The notes: generated from the sequence alone by a model not told the origin. A stretch of 64,000 nucleotides of DNA from Effrenium voratum (GCA_963377175.1 CAUJNA010003317.1:1-64000), one strand, 5' to 3'. Shown: positions 30,993-43,152, counted from the first letter of the stretch. A program made the numbers and translations.

Positions 30993-31183
30993 AGCCTTAC
31001 ACCTGAACGCTCCACACAGTTTTCTCCTTGATAGCGAGTAGGTGGCTTGAACAAAGGGGCATGGTTGCCCAAAAGGGGTAGTTGTACATGCTTCGGGTGC
31101 AAGCTCAGCGTAGTAACTTGGATCCCCCACGGGTGCCCTCGGTTCCCTTGGCGCTCGCGCTTGTGTCACCCCTGTTTCTTCAG

Positions 31184-31316
31184 TGTGGAGGTCCTGGACA
31201 AATTGAGGAGTCCCTTTGCTTTCCCAGAAGAGTGGCAAAAAGGCAAGCGCGGCAACCCCGCTCTGCCGTCGACTTATGTCGACTTCTTTCGCCAGGACGC
31301 TCTGCGCGCTGAGTGA
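31184..31316 (+). CDS. Coding island, probable terminal exon
   Basis: Begins after a pyrimidine-rich GTTTCTTCAG acceptor. The frame reads VEVLDKLRSPFAFPEEWQKG then NPALPSTYVDFFRQDALRAE and stops at TGA (31314-31316). Coding-like throughout. It probably ends a gene whose other exons lie upstream, perhaps including 26,726-26,845. Product unknown. Confidence 0.55.
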
Positions 31317-31489
31317 GCGCGCTGCAAGGGAGCTTTGAAGGCGCGATCTGAAGCGAACTACAATGCGGCCTAAATGAATTCGAATGGGATTGTAGGGTAC
31401 TTCGAAACCACATCAAGTCATGATCATAAGACACTAGTGTGTTCATACAATAGTTTAGCCGTTTGCTTCTAGTTGTTATATAATATAGT

Positions 31490-31554
31490 CTAGGGTCCCC
31501 AGTAGTGCCCTTTTACCCCTTTTTTTTCGGGAGGGTTCCCCTACTAAAATAGAC
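31490..31554 (+). mobile_element. Family A element, left half (copy 2)
   Basis: CTAGGGTCCCCAGTAGTGCC ... GGGAGGGTTCCCCTACTAAA; the right terminal repeat is absent. Confidence 0.65.
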
Positions 31555-31660
31555 AGTGGTTTGCCGTCCGGTTTCCCGAAAAGGAGCTGCCCCAACCCAC
31601 ATTCTGGATGGATCTGGTTGTCGTCTTGGTTTTTCTTTTTGGAACACCCTTTGAAAGGGA

Positions 31661-31775
31661 CTAGTTCCCCCAGTAGTGCCCTTTTACCCTTTTTTGGGCG
31701 GAGGGTTCCCCTACCAAAATAGACTACAGAAAAAAAAGGGCACCCTTATTCTAACCTCTCTACTGGAGGACCTAG
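31661..31775 (+). mobile_element. Family A element, copy 3
   Basis: CTAGTTCCCCCAGTAGTGCC to CTCTCTACTGGAGGACCTAG. GGGA flanks both sides, a possible 4-bp target duplication. Confidence 0.8.
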
Positions 31776-34011
31776 GGAAGTTCCAAAGGGTTTGACCTGG
31801 GTGATGGACAGTTTGTTTGTTCGGGGCCACCTGAGGGCCATCGCAATCCCCAGCGCGACCTCAAGGGAATCGATACAAGGGAACCATAGCCCTTGACACC
31901 AAGGAGCTGAATCTCATGGTATGTGCCCAACAGTATGCCCAAGCATGTCCTGATTCTCTGATTTGACTTGTTTTTTCCTTTTTTCTTTTTTTCTCGGTGG
32001 AGACTCTCGGGAAGAAACACAACAACGACGGAGGCATGTCCATGGACTTCATGCCGTTTCACCACAGACTTTCAATCTCTGCCATATGTTGCGAACCGTG
32101 GTGGGGAAGCATCCACCTTGGCTTCGTCCTTGTTTCCAGTGCATCTTAGTTCAAGAGAAGTCTATCTAGCCCGAAACCATGCCTTATAAGAGAAACTAGT
32201 CTGAAATCCTAATCACTCCGGTAAAGGATGTTCTGTGGACTTAATACCAACATACATTGACATGAGGAGTATTTTGAAATGTGCACTGAATACCAAGACC
32301 CAATGAGGAGTATGTCCATGTTTTCCCTTCAGAGCTTTTGTTGTTTGCTTGTGGCATGGATCAGAGGTTTCCAATCAAGAGGTCTGTTTTCATGGCTATT
32401 TGGTTGGATCTTTGGACTTTAAGTTTTTGGGAAATGATGGATTTTCACTAGACCCAGATTGGAAAAACATGAGATCATGAAAGCTGAAGCACTTTTTGCA
32501 GAGAGGGTCGTTGCAGCAACCAGGATGTCAGCATACAACCCATCTGTTTCAACCCATTCAACGGCGTCAAGTGACCCTTTTCAGCGCGTGGATCCGAGGG
32601 GTTAGTTCGCAGTCTCACAGCGGGACACAAAGTGGAGTGTCGGAGATCTGGGAGCGTCAAGGTTTGGATTCTTGGATGTTACTTATCTCACTCACCCCCC
32701 CCTTTCCGATGACTTTACTTGGGCCATGCGATAACCTTAGGCGGCATGTTGCTTTGAGTTGGTTTGGTGGTTGGGTTTCCATTCAGCCCACATCTCTCCC
32801 CCCCCCCGCTGGTTTCTTCTAGAACACGGTTTGGATGTGGGTTTTGAGGATCAAGAACGCCTCCAGACCGTTTTCTAGATGTCTGATGACTTCAAGTCAC
32901 TTTTTGGGGTTTTACCGTTGTACCCATGTTGGTGATAAAGCAGTGGTGCCAACCCACTCAGGAAGTGAGGTACTTCTCCCGGGCCCCTTACAGTGGTCAC
33001 TGTCTTTGCACTGGATGGACCCACTGCTCTCCGCAGCCCACGTTTAGTAAGTGCCAAGCTTGGCGACAAAAGGCAAAAGGATACGATGCTTGGCTCGAAT
33101 CAATTGCACTCGCCAGAACTTTGGTGTGTTTCTTCTCTGGTCAGGGGACCATGAACAGAACACATGCGATGCCAACAAGCCTCACGGAAAATGATCTGGC
33201 GCGGGTTTTTTTTTGCACGCCACGCCGAGGGAGCCCTGTAGTCTCATTCCAAGCGTTTTGAAAACGCAAGGCCGCGGTTTGTTTGGGGGTTAGGGAAAGC
33301 TGGGCTTGCTTACGCATAGCCGTAGTTCGCTTCGGTTCACCGCATCTTGTAGCCGAAGTCCCAAAGATCCAGCGGGTTGAAAGGTGAATCGGTTCCTTTT
33401 CTAGAGGCCCAAATTTTCTCAAGCGACGGGTGAATTAGACAAAAGTTGCCCGCCATGAACATATACTCTCTTTGTTTTTTGAGGCCAAACCGTTTTCCCA
33501 AAAAATCAGATGGTTTTCAAACAGCCCACTCTTTCAGGATTTGCGTGTTACCTGACAGCAGAACCTCAGTCCTGTGGGTGGTGGAGTCTTCAGCTCTCGG
33601 ACGCGAATCAGATAGCTTGGCGTTTCTTTCAACGTTGAAGTGGGACACGTCGAATCCACTCCCCGATGTCCGTTTCGGACTTTAGTCGTGACTGTTTGGG
33701 TTTGGACCATGTTAAGCAACAAGGTTTGGGAGCTGGTTGTTGCCAATCCACTCAGGAAGTGAGATATAGTCAGGTAATAGAGTGCAATACAGGCGCATTC
33801 TGGGTTTAATCGGGTTTAGAGTTGGGTAAAAGTAGATGACACAAAGCCCGCATTTCGGGTTAGTCGTATCCTTGCTTTTTCCACACACTGGGAGTTGTCA
33901 AATCAACATGTCCCGTAGTTTGGGGTTCAATTGGGAGGGACATAGGTGAACCCACCTAAAGTTCCCACGAAAACAAGGGCACTCACAAATCGTCCGCCCT
34001 CTTGGCTTCCA
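31776..34011. other. Non-coding stretch with family B copies
   Basis: Two partial B elements (32,889-32,970 and 33,661-33,763; the second ends GCCAATCCACTCAGGAAGTG). No exon recognised. Confidence 0.4.
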
Positions 34012-34136
34012 CTAGGTTTCCCAGCTAGGTGCCAACTTTTACCGTTTCTTTTTTTGGGGGAGGGTTCCCCCTGCTAAAATAGCCTACAGAAAAAAAGTTG
34101 GTATCCGTATTCTAACCTCTCTACTGGATGACCTAG
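34012..34136 (+). mobile_element. Family A element, copy 4
   Basis: CTAGGTTTCCCAGCTAGGTG to CTCTCTACTGGATGACCTAG, with the internal hallmark GGGTTCCCCCTGCTAAAATA. Confidence 0.8.
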
Positions 34137-34520
34137 TTTCTTATCCCTGGTGCTTGTACGGGGAATCTATCACACTGGCCAGAGTTGTTCATTTTTTCCG
34201 GAGCACACGCAAATGGAGGGTGGGAGGGGCCAGGTTTGTGGCCCCAGCACCCCATTCGAATATATGTTCCCCCCCCCCCCGGTTTTCATGGTACGCCTTG
34301 GTGTGTTTCATGGATGGAACACCTCAAAGATGTGCCTGGTTCGAGAAGAGTTTGCTCACCAGAAGAAAGATACGGAAGAATTGCCTTGGTCCTTTAGGTT
34401 GCTTTGGTGCATTTTGCTTGGATGTTAGGACTTTAACTTTTTGCCAACTCATGGGTTTTCCATTGAACCACTAAAAGTTTTATACTTTTAGCAGGAGAGC
34501 AGAAAGCAACCGAGGTTGGG
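34137..34520 (+). mobile_element. Family E element, long copy 2
   Basis: Follows family A copy 4 directly. Carries GGGAATCTATCACACTGG, CGCAAATGGAGGG, GATGTTAGGACTTTAACTTT, CCATTGAACCACTAAAAG and GCAGAAAGCAACCGAGG in the same order as the copy at 28,361. Confidence 0.6.
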
Positions 34521-34780
34521 TTATAGGAACAATGATCCAGACAAGCATCTCATTTAGGGTGTCCTGCCACCATTTCCGGTAGATTTCCCTGCGATAAAAC
34601 CCTTTGTACCACGGATTCGGGTGCGCCTTTTTTTGTGCCAGCTGTTGACTGACTCATGGGCTGGGGCTGTCCATAGACTGATTTATGATGGGACGGGTGG
34701 CCCAAAAAACAAATAAATCGAAGCTCGGATCAGGAGAGCCGGTTTTGGCCCGAACCACCGAGGTGTATTGTTTGGCTTGC

Positions 34781-34879
34781 CTCACTTGCTGAGTTGGACT
34801 TTACACTTTTGGGTTCGGACCATTTCGGAGGGAAATACAAAGGTTGGACTTGTTTTGGCCAATCCACTCGGGAAGTGAG
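34781..34879 (+). mobile_element. Family B element, complete copy
   Basis: CTCACTTGCTGAGTTGGACT to GGCCAATCCACTCGGGAAGTGAG; 99 bp with inverted ends and the internal GGGTTCGGACCATTTCGGAG. Confidence 0.8.
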
Positions 34880-35584
34880 TTGTTGGCCTTTCGGGTTTCT
34901 TGCATGTGGGCTGTCCAACAAGCTACTTGCAGAGGGTGTAAACATGTGGCCAAGAACCGAAGCATCAGTGCATCATCCGTTTGGCCGGTCTTTGGTGTGA
35001 CCCAAAGGCCCCTTAGACCTGTTGGAAATCAACGTGATCGACCTTTAGCGGGGCAACCCAGAAGCGAGCATGGTACCCAGACAGCACCCATAGGTATCTC
35101 ACTTGCCCAAAAGCGAATCGAGCTGACCTTTGATTTCCCGGGGTCCGACAAGCTGAGGTATAGGCATGTTCCCCAGAGGTATGGGTATAGGTCCGAATCG
35201 CATCAGATGAAACTAGTGTTCAAGGTTCCCACAGGTGATCGCCTTTTGCTTGCAGGTCTCCTTTGAATAGGTCCGGATAGGTATACCCCCCGAGTATAGG
35301 TATAGGTTAGGAGAACGCTCAGATGAAGCGCCGAGCCGGCAAGCAGTTGCTTTCGGAGGCAGGAGGCACAAGACCTGCTCCAGCGATTTCGTGTTTCACC
35401 CGCCGTGCTTATGCGCAATCTCGATTTCTCTGTTGGGCTTTCAGGCGAGTCCCCCCCCCCTTTTGATTGACATGGCTGTTTTTGTTGGAGGGTACCCTGT
35501 GTTTGGTGGTTTTGCAAGCAAACCAAAAGGAAGGCCCCCTTTCGGTTTCCAGCTTGTTGGGCGGGTGAGCTTCCCCAGTTCCAG

Positions 35585-35850
35585 GATTTCCAAAAGCCGA
35601 CAAAAGCCCAGGAGGAGCGGCTGGTTGTCAAACCGATACTTGAAATTGAAGGGAATGCCAGGGACCCCGCCCGAAACTGTTCTTAAAGGTGTCAATCGTG
35701 TCAACCTCAAGTATTCGCACACTGGTGCGTGGTGCCAACACAGTCAGGCCCCAGGCAAGAAGGGGAAGTATGAGGAGCCCAATTGGAGACACATTGGTTT
35801 ACTCCATAAGTTGCTGCGCATGGCAGAGGCGGAGGGCCAGTCAGTTCGTA
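35585..35850 (+). CDS. Coding island, possible exon(s)
   Basis: A 160-codon open frame spans this stretch and includes GKKGKYEEPNWRHIGLLHKL and LRMAEAEGQS. A different frame after CAAAAGCCCAG reads EERLVVKPILEIEGNARDPA. One may be real and the other chance, or two exons may be present. Function unknown. Confidence 0.3.
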
Positions 35851-36471
35851 GTTCCTGGCCTTTGGTCGCTTGACCTCTTTGCTACCCGCAAAGCAGTTCT
35901 GTCATTTCGACACATGGTTGTGAGTCAAAACCTAATTGGTGCCTTTTTGGGGATGGTTACCACTCCACTGTTGGCTGTTTTTAGAAGGCTTTCTGGGTGT
36001 TCACCGGAGTACCGGGGTTTTGACTAGCCACATACCTGAAATCTTCATGACCTTTAAACAATGGGGTGACCGCAGGAGAGAGGTGATTGTTTGACCAAGC
36101 CGGCGGGCTGTCAGGTACCCCTTCTTTCGTGGTTTGGATTGGTGGTTTGGGGACGTTTCTTCCCGAGCAAGCTCCACCTCGATTTTTTTTTTCCGGCGCC
36201 TTTTTCAACTGCCTTTTGATCGGGCTTGTCCAAAGCAACATAAAAGTTGCGCTTCTCATTTGTTCTTTTTTTCCAATTCTGAACCCTGGGGTATTTCGCC
36301 TTTCGCACGTGGGATCCATCCGTGCCACGTGATAGCAAAGAGGCTTCAAATGCCACGTGACGCAAGGAAAAAAATGGCCTGGCACACTGGCACACTGCAC
36401 TTCCAGCCAGGGATGCCCATGTTTTGTTTTCCTCTTTTTGAATAGGGCCCCTTAAAAAAAAAGAAGAAATT

Positions 36472-36735
36472 GGTTTCCAATTGGTTTCCCTTTAGCTAAC
36501 CAAAAGAGGGGGTGGGGGGGGGATCAAAATCCAGTTTTCTAGGGGAGCTTCCCCATTCTTTCCAGGGATCCTTCTTTTCAGGAAACCATCAAAAACCCTG
36601 GGAGACAGCTGGTTTTTGAACAGAACGATGGTTGAAAATTATGGTTGGAATTAAACCCTTTTGTGTTAATTTGGTTTCCAATTGGTTTCCATTTAACTGA
36701 CCAAAAGGGGGGAGGGGGGGGCGAATCGAAATCCA
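36472..36735 (+). repeat. Pair of ~65-bp direct repeats flanking a family D element
   Basis: TTGGTTTCCAATTGGTTTCC...CCAAAAGAGGGGG...GATCAAAATCCA (36472-36532) recurs as TTGGTTTCCAATTGGTTTCC...CCAAAAGGGGGG...GAATCGAAATCCA (36671-36735), enclosing the D copy. Confidence 0.75.
36539..36659 (+). mobile_element. Family D element, copy 2
   Basis: CTAGGGGAGCTTCCCCATTC to GATGGTTGAAAATTATGG...TTAAACCC. The donor position reads GGGAGC rather than GGGTAGC, so the intron-like GT is lost in this copy. Confidence 0.65.
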
Positions 36736-37242
36736 TGAGAGAGTACAGATCTGTATATCCTGGACCAAGAGAGAATCTCATTGCCGGCCTTGTTGATTGA
36801 GAACTCCATGGTAGGTTCGGTCGGTTTGACGCCCGGCAGGGGCATGGAAAGCTGGCGCAATTGCAAGAATTGCCGTTGTGTTGGGCATGGTTGTTGCTGG
36901 GAAGCATTTTATATTCTTGCTTATTGTGGTTTAGTGGTTGAAATCCCCACTGCACTGCTAAAACCTTTTTTTTGCTCCCCTGCCAACGTCAACCAAGTGG
37001 GGGACTCCACAGTGGTTTTAGATTGGTGGTTTGGGGCTGGCTCTTGTAGAGGGTAGCTGATCCACCCATCCCAAACACCAATCGGAGGGACGCCGCTGAC
37101 TGCTGGGGTCGCTTATGTTCACAGTCCTGATCATGATTTGCCCAGGGCACTGAAAGCGTGCACCGGTTTGAGGGCACTCCCTGCGGGCACCGGGCCCCGG
37201 AAACCAAAAAAAGCGGGAAAACACAGACACGACAAAAACATG

Positions 37243-37268
37243 TTTATATATATATATATATATATATT
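37243..37268 (+). repeat. (AT)n microsatellite
   Basis: Uninterrupted TATATATATATATATATAT tract. Confidence 0.9.
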
Positions 37269-38262
37269 ATATAAACAACAACAAAAAAAGCGGCCCGACG
37301 ATCTTTCCCTTCTTTCAATTGGTCCGTGTCCGGGCCAATGATTCCTTTTCCGTTCTTCTGGCCGCGCCTTTCCTTGAGGCTACCCTTTCTCGGGGAAGCC
37401 AAGCGGAAGCCACGCAGGTTGGGAGCTCCCAGGCCTTGTGCTTGAAAGGGGGCATGTCTCCTTTTTTTTGGTTGAGGGTACGTACTTATTTTTGGATTCA
37501 AAGGGAATCCAGAAGCCATCATAGTGCTTTTTTTTTTCCGGGGGGGATTCCTAAAAGAGTTGGCCGGACCCAAAGCAAGGCATCTTGAGGGGCACAACAT
37601 CCTGTATGAGTTGAAGGTTGTTTGATGCAGAGGAGACTTTCATAGCAGGTTGCAAAGGCCCGGCCGCTTTTCCGGAGCAAAGACCTGGGTGGCTTCCTTT
37701 TGGTTTCCCAAGGCCCGACCGTAGAAAGGGTGGATTAGTCATTTCCCACAGCCCTGCTCGGGGGTAACAGTTTGATAGAATAATGGGGCCGGTTCATAGG
37801 CCCATAACCCATGACCCAAGAAGGGTGATGCCAACTTGGAGCTTGTCAGGACCCCACAAAAAGTGGCTTGTCGAGTTTCCGATGTGGATGGCACAGGTGA
37901 ACTTTGAGGACCTCTTAATGACACGATCGTTCCAGAATTTTCCGCAGAATTGATGGATAGCGGGCCTCGGTGTTTGTTGAGGGTGTCCTTTGTATGGGCT
38001 TGGGGGGGACCAGGCAACCATCAATCAGGGCTGCACCTTGCATTTCATCCGTCTCTTCAAAGCGTAGGCCAAATTCTGGGGGATTGTGGGGTGCGTTTTG
38101 TGTTTTCATTTTTGTGATTGAAATGGATATGTAAAGGAAACCACGATTTGCGCCCATGTTGTTTCTAAAGAGAACGATGGATGACGAAAATGAGGAAGCA
38201 AGCCTTAGAATCATCAATCCGGGCTAATCGCCATATTCTCAAGCCATTGTTCAGCTTACCCT

Positions 38263-38360
38263 TAGTTTGTGGTTCGGGGATTTGAACCCCAGCATAATTA
38301 CAACCACAGGGAGAAGGTACCTCTTGGCGTCCAAAGCACCAAAACTCCAAACCGAGTAGA
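38263..38360. mobile_element. Family G element, copy 2 (diverged)
   Basis: GTTTGTGGTTCGGGGATTTG and the right end CCAAAGCACCAAAACTCCAAACC mirror each other as in copy 1. Confidence 0.4.
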
Positions 38361-38406
38361 AAGAAGCTGAGTTGTTGGAAGAGGGTCGTCCTTCCAAATG
38401 CTCCGC

Positions 38407-38456
38407 TTCACTCTCCGAGTTGGACTCTAAACTCTTTTGGGTTTGCAGCATGTTGG
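38407..38456 (+). mobile_element. Family B element, left half
   Basis: TCACTCTCCGAGTTGGACTC and TTTGGGTTTGCAGCATGTTGG; no right end follows. Confidence 0.55.
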
Positions 38457-38529
38457 CATACAAAAGATGACTTCGACCCTTTCTTTATTCTTGGGTTATT
38501 GCAACATTCAGAAAAACCTGGGTCCAGGT

Positions 38530-38690
38530 CGGCGATCTTTTTTCCGGCCGAGTGAGCCACCCCCTCGCCGCTTTGGATCAGAGAGAGCCGGCCCCCGGGC
38601 CCGGCGGCGCTCGGCGCGGCCCAGCGGGGCGCGATGGAGGCGGGCGGCACATGAGGTTAGAGGCGAAGTGGGCGTGCGGAGTTTCGTTTT
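38530..38690 (+). CDS. GC-rich coding-like island, frame uncertain
   Basis: Arginine-rich frame (RARRRSARPSGARWRRAA) within an isolated very GC-rich patch. All frames are open, and splice borders are not clear. Confidence 0.25.
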
Positions 38691-39769
38691 GGGGGGGGAC
38701 CCCCCCAAAAATCGTCGGTTTCCTCTGGATTTCCTTGAAACACACAAATGAAAACAACATTTCACCCCCAAAACTTTTTAAAAGGGGTAGCTTCAAAGAA
38801 AGTCACACTCAAATGAAAACAACATTTGATGGCAACCACCTCAAAATTGCCTGATGGGCATGAGCCCCCGCTTTTTTTTTTTTGCTTTTTTTTTACGATG
38901 TACACCCAAGTGTTTTGAATTGTCATTCACTGCCAAATCATCAATCGCATAGTTGCCCTTTGATTCTGACACAAGTTTGGCTGCATGAGTGCCCCACCGC
39001 CCCATTCTTGTCATTTAGGCCTTGAGAAGTTGTTCGGAGCGTTTTTTACTCCTACCCGGCTCATGGAACCCCAAAACCCAGCCATTTGCACAGGAACCCC
39101 CTTTTTCGGTTCCATGTATTGATTCCCCTCTGCTTTGGCATCCACCAAGCCTTGGAATCTCTCTGCAAGTTGGCCAGGAAGGGAGCGGAGAAAGTCTTGA
39201 TTAGGGGAGCATGCCACGAGCGAGGTTTTGGGAGCAAACACGGGGGGGCGGGGGGGGGGCCAAGTCTGCAAAGCTTTGACTCTCGCGATCCAGATGGCTT
39301 CGGCATTTGGTTTTGGCTTCTCAGTCCCTCGCATTCCTTTCTGCGGACTTAAGTGCCAGGTTTTGATTGTGATGGTTGTTCCTTTTGAAGGGATTCCTTG
39401 GTTCATGTTGAATTGTTTGAGATTGAAGCCCTCCTCAAACCATCTATCTTCAGAAGGAACAGGTCATGGCATTTGGACACACTGGCTTAGATTGGGCGAT
39501 TCGAAGAATGGTTGCAGTGATACTTAAGAAGCTAAGCAACCCAGGCGTCCCCTTAAAGGAAACGACAAGTGACGGTTGATTGGTGTTATTTCCTCATTCC
39601 CTGCTGGCACCGGCAAGCTATGGTGCAGCGGAGGCTCCAAGTGCAGCTTTGCATGTCTTGGTCACTAGCTCTTTTACCTCGTGTGAGCCAGGCTACATGA
39701 TTCCTTTGCTCGCGAAAACAGATACCATACCCCACTTTATATGCAAGAAAAAGCTCACATATACAAGCA

Positions 39770-39870
39770 ATATAAACACATACAACAATATATAATATAT
39801 AATATAATATGGAATGGTATGATATGATATAGCATAATATGATATAATATAATGTAATATCATATAGTAT
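39770..39870. repeat. Degenerate AT minisatellite
   Basis: ATAATATATAATATAATATGGAATGG followed by variants of TGATATAATATAATG; almost entirely A and T. Confidence 0.85.
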
Positions 39871-40055
39871 AACATATTAATATTAAACACTAATAACACT
39901 AGTAATAAGAACAACAAAAACAAAAAAACATATGATAGATAATAACGAAAATGCTACTCATAATAATAGTGACAACAAAAACAACAATGATGATGATACA
40001 TATGTGTTGTATATGTATATGTATAATACATATGTCTATACGTACACAGTTTTGT

Positions 40056-40200
40056 AGAATGCCCAACTTCGATCACGATGCCCGTGCTCTCCAGTTTCTT
40101 GTTCCGCCCACGTCGGATTCATCACTTCAATCCGACTCCGCGAGCCCTCAGGAGGGCGAGGAGGAGGAGGAGGAACATGCGGCCGGGCCGTGGGTGGGTG
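40056..40200 (+). CDS. Coding island, probable exon with acidic run
   Basis: The frame reads MPNFDHDARALQFLVPPTSD then SSLQSDSASPQEGEEEEEEH, GC-rich against AT-rich upstream sequence. GTGGGTGG after 40,189 could be the donor. Product unknown. Confidence 0.45.
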
Positions 40201-41168
40201 GAGCCCGAGGGAAGCTGTGCACTGGCTGTACACCAACACAAGGAACAATGAATGGGTGTACTATAAAGACCTGAACAATTGGAAAGACAAGGAAGACTTA
40301 GTTTGAGACAAGGAGCAATTAATGGGTGCACCATAGAGACCTGAACAAATATTGCTTGTGCTCCCAAGAAGACAAGGAAGACTTGATTTGAGTCCCCTGG
40401 CTGTGGGGATTTTAGTAAGTTCACCCATCCCGAGTGAAACATCAACTAGACATTTTGACCAGCACCTCATACGCTGGGCGAAAGTAGACGCAGTTCCCTT
40501 TATGTGGGTAGGTCACGGGGATGACTAAACCCGCATCGGGGGATAGTGCCATCTACTTTCACCCAACTTGTCTTGCCAGGGATCCTTGCGTAAAGAAAGT
40601 GTCATTCGGAGAGCAGGAATTGTGGGTGTCTCAGGTCAATGGCTGAAAGGAAGGAGGAGATCAATCTTTTGAGAAAACAAGGTAGGGTATACAGCGGAGG
40701 GATCCTTTCCAATGTTCCATCTTGCGGCAAAGAAGGCATGCATTTATCCATGGGCAGAGCGGGCATTTTGTTGTATACAATACGGAAACAAGGGTTCCCT
40801 GATGGCACATGAACCTTTGGGTGAGATGTCTTGTTTTGGCGAATGGACTGTTTTTTTAGGCACCCATCGCGGGAGTATTTTTATCGGAAACCTGTGTTGA
40901 GACAAAGCCAAATACGACGTGTTCAATCTGCTTTACCTCAGCTCGACGACTCAACCGGTCTTTTCGTCTGCCAAGCCAAACGGCCTAAACTTTTTTCCTG
41001 CCCCAAACCCATTCGGTTGAGTGACTGCCTTTCCGGCGGCTTTGCCGGAAAACCTCTAATTGTGGTTGAGGACCAGGCCAGGGACAAAGCCCCGATTTGA
41101 CGCTCAAGTAGCTGACATGTTGGATGCTGTGGATTCAACGAATTGTCACACTCTCTTTTCACGCAGGG

Positions 41169-41364
41169 CACACTTTCTGAGTTCCTGGACTTAACACTTT
41201 TTGGGAACCTGGAGTCTCCATGAGCCTCAAAAAATGGGGTCATTGCCCAATATAGCGATATAGTGGGGTCATTGACCCCTTTTAGAGGGTCATGGAGATT
41301 CCAGGAAGACCATCTTGGTGGCAAAAACAAGTAAAGTGCTTTTGGCCAATCTACTCAGGGAGTG
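41169..41364 (+). mobile_element. Family B element interrupted by a palindromic insertion
   Basis: Left part ACTTTCTGAGTTCCTGGAC...TTTTTGGGAA and right part GACCATCTTGGTGG...GGCCAATCTACTCAGGGAGTG form one B element once the insertion at 41210-41312 is removed. Confidence 0.8.
41210..41312. mobile_element. Palindromic element I nested in family B
   Basis: CCTGGAGTCTCCATGA at the left and TCATGGAGATTCCAGG at the right are inverted. GGAA before and AA after suggest duplication of AA on insertion. Confidence 0.75.
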
Positions 41365-41605
41365 GCAGCGAGAAATCCACAGCGCATCACTTTTTCAACA
41401 GCAAACCAAGCCCAACCTGAGTGAACCCCTTTATTAACTCCAGAGCTGTAAATCTATGGGTTGACGAAATGTGGCATGCGTTCTTGCCACTCGGGTCGCA
41501 AGCACTGCCTTTTGGACACTTGGGATGTTGAACGTGGTTGTAACAGCAGGCAAGTTGGGGGGGTGGCTGGTCCTGAGTGTTTGCTCTTTCTAGCATTGTT
41601 TAAAA

Positions 41606-41706
41606 CTCCCCCCCGAGTTCCTGGACTTTAAACTTTGTGGGAAGACCATTTTAGTCGTAAAGAACAAGGCTTTTTTTCTCTGGCCAACCCACTGTTCGGA
41701 AGCGAG
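41606..41706 (+). mobile_element. Family B element, copy
   Basis: CCCCCCCGAGTTCCTGGACT ... GGGAAGACCATTTTAGTCG ... GGCCAACCCACTGTTCGGAAGCGAG. Confidence 0.65.
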
Positions 41707-41756
41707 TCCAAGGCTGACCAAAGATGAAAAAACCGAAGCCGACCACCCTGTAATCT

Positions 41757-41866
41757 TTGGTGAATTTTGCTCGGATGTTAGGACTTTAACTTGTTGCCAA
41801 CTAATGGGGTTTCCATTAAACCACTAAAAGTCAAGCTTTTAGCAGGGGAGCAGAAAGCAGCCGAGT
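41757..41866 (+). mobile_element. Family E element, right part
   Basis: GATGTTAGGACTTTAACTTG, CCATTAAACCACTAAAAG, then TTTTAGCAGGGGAGCAG and AAGCAGCCGAGTAATG, as in the two long copies. Confidence 0.65.
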
Positions 41867-41935
41867 AATGTTCTCTGACTCTCAGAGCGGTGCTCCGAGA
41901 GCTTCGATGTTCTTTCTTCGCCCAGTTACAGCGGA

Positions 41936-41993
41936 AGATGCACCTCTTCCAGTGCTGGAGCGTCCAAGAGCCCGAGCCCTACCGGACCTAGAG
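41936..41993 (+). CDS. Small coding island, possible exon
   Basis: Between TCTTTCTTCGCCCAG and GAG-GTGGGC; the frame reads TAEDAPLPVLERPRARALPD. 58 nt. Product unknown. Confidence 0.4.
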
Positions 41994-42012
41994 GTGGGCA
42001 ACATGTAATCTA

Positions 42013-42113
42013 CTCGGTCCCCAGTAGTGCCCTTTTACCAACGAGGGTTCCCCTACTAAAACAGACTACAGAAAAAGGGTACCCTTATTCTAACCCTCTG
42101 CTGGAGGACCTAG
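42013..42113 (+). mobile_element. Family A element, copy 5
   Basis: CTCGGTCCCCAGTAGTGCCC to CTCTGCTGGAGGACCTAG, with TCTA directly on both sides, a clean 4-bp target duplication. Confidence 0.8.
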
Positions 42114-43055
42114 TCTAAGTGGCCAGGTTTCCCCCCTCTACAACCTTTCCACTAGCATGAAAGTGACCAGAGGGTTCCGTTTTAAGGAAAACCGTCTTCC
42201 AGGACCGGTCTGGTTCTATGTTGGTGGATGGGAGGGTAGCATCGCACAGTGACCCCTAGAATCATGGCCCTTATATTAGATGTGTCCTTTTTTTCGATGG
42301 GCGAAGGCTCATCGCAAAGCGGTCGGTTGATTCTCTTGGCCCTTAGCCACTCACAAAACCCCGAGTTTCCGCAACCATGCACAAAATTATATGTATATAT
42401 ACATATGCATATTTGGTGCTACTTGAAATTTGAGGGGAAGACTGGAAATCGGAAATCGGGAAAGCCCCAACAAAAACCGAGGGTCAGGGGGCCCAGGTAT
42501 ATATGGGTTCCAACTCTTGGAATTTACTGTGCCACAAGAAGCCCCCTGGCTTAGGGACCAAACGGAGCCTGAAAGAAACGTGTTGGCGCCAACTGAGCCA
42601 GACCTCTTTGGATCTGCCCAAAAAGTCCATTCAATCATACTTCAGGGACGTTGGGGAGCTTCGGGCTTGGTGTTGCCTTCCGTGTTTTCCTTTTGAACAA
42701 ATCAGAGTAGCGTCAAGAGAACGATCGGAGCATCAGAGGTGATTTGTTGGCGTTGGGTGTTGGAAGATCATAGCCACGATCCAAACCCAAGGCTTGGAAT
42801 AGGGAGTTCTCGAAATGGGCCCCCCCCTGTTCGGATGTTTTGGAAGGGACACCAGGACACCAAACCCACCTGGAGGGGCCCCCAGTTTTTTACAACCCAG
42901 GACAGCTGTCCTGTGACGCAAAAGTCGATGTACAAAAAATCCCGAGTGTCCAAAAACGCGGCGGTTGGAGGTTGCGGTGCCGAGTCTTCCAAAGCTCACC
43001 ACGCGTGTTGAGGCATGTACCGTCACCAGCTTTCTCAAAAAGAACAAAACTGAAA

Positions 43056-43152
43056 CTAGGTCCCCCAGCAGTGCCCTCCTTTTACCCTTTTTTTGGGCGG
43101 AGGGTTCCCCTACTAAAAGACTACGGAAAAGAAGCTCTACTGGAGGACCTAG
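43056..43152 (+). mobile_element. Family A element, copy 6
   Basis: CTAGGTCCCCCAGCAGTGCC to CTCTACTGGAGGACCTAG. ACTGAAAC occurs on both sides, a likely target duplication of 7-8 bp. From GT to AG it is 93 nt. Confidence 0.8.
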
